Assembly (NCBI GenBank): GCA_937951935.1
Contig: CALGAM010000243.1
Coordinates: 1-14,129, forward strand
DNA length: 14,129 bases
Origin: an uncultured Micromonospora sp.
GTDB lineage: Bacteria; Actinomycetota; Actinomycetes; Mycobacteriales; Micromonosporaceae
Reading direction: 5' to 3'
Shown here: positions 13,270 to 14,129 of the stretch, piece after piece
Numbering within the stretch: the first letter of the stretch is position 1
Layout: each line of letters opens with the position of its first letter
Notes under the pieces: model-generated
Seen by the model: the letters and a program-made list of their open reading frames with translations, nothing else
The model's database searches: none
What the model was told of the DNA's origin: nothing
Program-made: the position numbers and the translations under genes

Positions 13270-13908
13270 TCAGCGCCGTCCGCCGAGCAGCCGGGTGGCC
13301 AGCACGGCCGCCTGGGTCCGCCGTTCCAGGCCGAGCTTGGCCAGCAGGCTGGAGACGTAGTTCTTCACGGTCTTCTCGGCCAGGAACATCTTCGCGGCGA
13401 TCTCCCGGTTTGTGAGCCCTTCCGCCACGTACTCCAGAATCCGGCGTTCCTGCTCGGTCAGGGACTCGAACTCGCGGGGCCGTTCGACCCCGGTGCGGAT
13501 GCGCTCGAGCACCCGGGCGGTGACCGCCGGGTCCAGCAGCGACTGGCCAGCCGCCACCCGGCGTACCGCGTCGACCAGATCCGTGCCCCGAATCTGCTTC
13601 AGCACGTACCCGGCGGCCCCGGCCATGATCGCCGCGAAGAGCGCCTCGTCGTCCTCGTACGAGGTCAGGATCAGGCCCTTGATCGTGGAGTCGATCGCCC
13701 GGACCTCCCGACACACGTCGATGCCGTTGCCGTCCGGCAGGCGCGCGTCGAGGATCGCCACGTCGGGCCGCAGCGCCGGAATCCGACGTACCGCCTCCTG
13801 CGCGGAGCCGGACTCCCCGACGACCTCGATGTCCCCGTCGCTCTGCAGCAGTCCGGCCAGGCCACGTCGGACCACCTCGTGGTCGTCAAGCAGGAAGACA
13901 CGAATCAC
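13270..13908 (-). CDS. devR: NarL/FixJ-family response regulator, DevR/DosR-like
   Basis: A 212-residue two-component regulator starting at GTG 13908, with AAGGTG just upstream. The receiver domain (1-120) has the acidic pocket D8/D9, phospho-acceptor Asp54 in ILDARLPDG, Thr82 in LTSYEDDEA and Lys104 in GYVLKQI. The C-terminal LuxR-type DNA-binding domain (about 147-205) contains LTEQERRILEYVAEGLTNREIA and MFLAEKTVKNYVSSLLAKLGLERRTQAAV. Length, receiver residues and helix-turn-helix closely follow mycobacterial DosR/DevR, which switches on genes under hypoxia or nitric oxide. No histidine kinase is visible in the window, so it may be orphan or its partner may be beyond 14129. A DevR-box-like site sits about 35-50 bases upstream of its start, suggesting autoregulation. 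Confidence 0.9.
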   Translation of the reverse strand: MIRVFLLDDHEVVRRGLAGLLQSDGDIEVVGESGSAQEAVRRIPALRPDVAILDARLPDGNGIDVCREVRAIDSTIKGLILTSYEDDEALFAAIMAGAAGYVLKQIRGTDLVDAVRRVAAGQSLLDPAVTARVLERIRTGVERPREFESLTEQERRILEYVAEGLTNREIAAKMFLAEKTVKNYVSSLLAKLGLERRTQAAVLATRLLGGRR

Positions 13909-13928
13909 GACACCTTGTTACCCCTCAC

Positions 13929-13950
13929 CGGCCCTCGGCAGACAGGGCCG
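13929..13950. promoter_or_regulatory. inverted repeat in the devR leader
   Basis: CGGCCCT (13929-13935) and AGGGCCG (13944-13950) form a 7-bp perfect inverted repeat around 8 bases. It shares its right arm with the DevR-box candidate at 13944-13960, so hairpin and protein site overlap. It lies 21-42 bases upstream of the GTG start. Confidence 0.4.
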
Positions 13951-13962
13951 AAGGTCCCGAGC
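13943..13962 (-). promoter_or_regulatory. candidate DevR/DosR box
   Basis: Read on the - strand, the core GGGACCTTCGGCCC (13945-13958) matches 11 of 14 positions of the known DosR core GGGACTWWAGTCCC, including both GGG/CCC ends and the AC and central TT positions. The outer flanks fit only partly. It lies 35-54 bases upstream of the devR-like start codon, a suitable place for autoregulation. The match was made by eye. Confidence 0.45.
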
Positions 13963-13974
13963 AGCGGAAGAAAT

Positions 13975-14015
13975 CTGCCATCGAGACCAACGGCCTGCCA
14001 TCCGAGACCAATGGC
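13975..14015. repeat. tandem 20/21-base direct repeat upstream of devR
   Basis: The unit CTGCCATCGAGACCAACGGC (13975-13994) is followed at once by a second copy (13995-14015), which differs by one inserted C and one C-to-T change. The period is about two helical turns. The pair lies 67-107 bases upstream of the devR-like start, in DNA without a supportable gene. It may be a double activator site or a short tandem duplication. Confidence 0.65.
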
Positions 14016-14129
14016 TCGGACGGCACGATCCCCGGCCACCGGGCACCGGACGCCGGCCGCGTCTGGCGCAACGTCGTCAACACGCCGACGACGGCCTCGG
14101 AGGGACACGGCCGGCGTGGTGTCGGCGCT

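Noticed and set aside
12093..13415. 440-codon + frame overlapping the sirtuin in another phase
   Set aside because: Low-complexity Arg/Pro/Gly translation. The sirtuin frame carries all family motifs.
13905..14108. 67-codon - frame upstream of the devR-like gene
   Set aside because: It overlaps the devR start, the DevR-box candidate and the tandem repeat. It has no Shine-Dalgarno and no recognisable features.
1..14129. tRNA, rRNA, CRISPR arrays, insertion sequences, phage attachment sites
   Set aside because: I looked for cloverleaf ends, regularly spaced long repeats, transposase motifs and terminal inverted repeats and found none that I can support.

Overview
The window is very GC-rich with strong third-position GC bias and Shine-Dalgarno-led genes. 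It carries ESX (type VII) type small helical domains and a DosR/DevR-like regulator. This points to an actinobacterium, most likely Micromonosporaceae (Micromonospora/Salinispora-like). The assignment is inferred from content, not from a marker gene.

Layout. 1-1305 (+): the 3' end of an alpha/beta-hydrolase gene, then a PAPS-type sulfotransferase in the same operon. 1306-1688: non-coding leader with a perfect TetR-like palindrome. 1689-7136 (+): one 1815-residue acyl-CoA carboxylase carrying biotin carboxylase, biotin carrier, an ACC-central-like region and carboxyltransferase in a single chain, in eukaryotic ACC order. 7137-7557: non-coding, with a promoter, short repeats and mutually exclusive hairpins. 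7558-8496 (+) and 8500-9255 (-): two convergent genes only 3 bases apart. Each encodes an ESX-like helical N-terminus fused to half of an endonuclease/exonuclease/phosphatase (EEP, DNase I-like) domain. 9620-10540 (+): glutathionyl-hydroquinone-reductase-like protein behind a good promoter/operator. 10687-11751 (-): LLM-class flavin monooxygenase. 11957-12199 (-): small membrane protein. 12406-13188 (+): SIRT5/CobB-like NAD-dependent deacylase. 13270-13908 (-): DevR/DosR-like response regulator with a candidate DevR box and a tandem repeat in its upstream region.

The most interesting item is the convergent pair at 7558-9255. The + protein holds the first half of an EEP fold (metal-site Asn and Glu) and stops after a beta strand. 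The - protein holds the remainder (the HL, GDFN, ID and SDH motifs). No catalytic motif is missing from the sum and none is duplicated. Each half has its own start, Shine-Dalgarno and ESX-like domain. This reads as a split nuclease that could be rebuilt when the two ESX-like modules pair, although a rearranged or recombining locus cannot be excluded from sequence alone.

The other genes look like accessory metabolism (carboxylase, thiol-dependent reductase, flavin monooxygenase, sirtuin) and regulation. Two of the three convergent junctions have long perfect-stem terminators (10583-10656 and 13193-13236). The split-nuclease junction has none.
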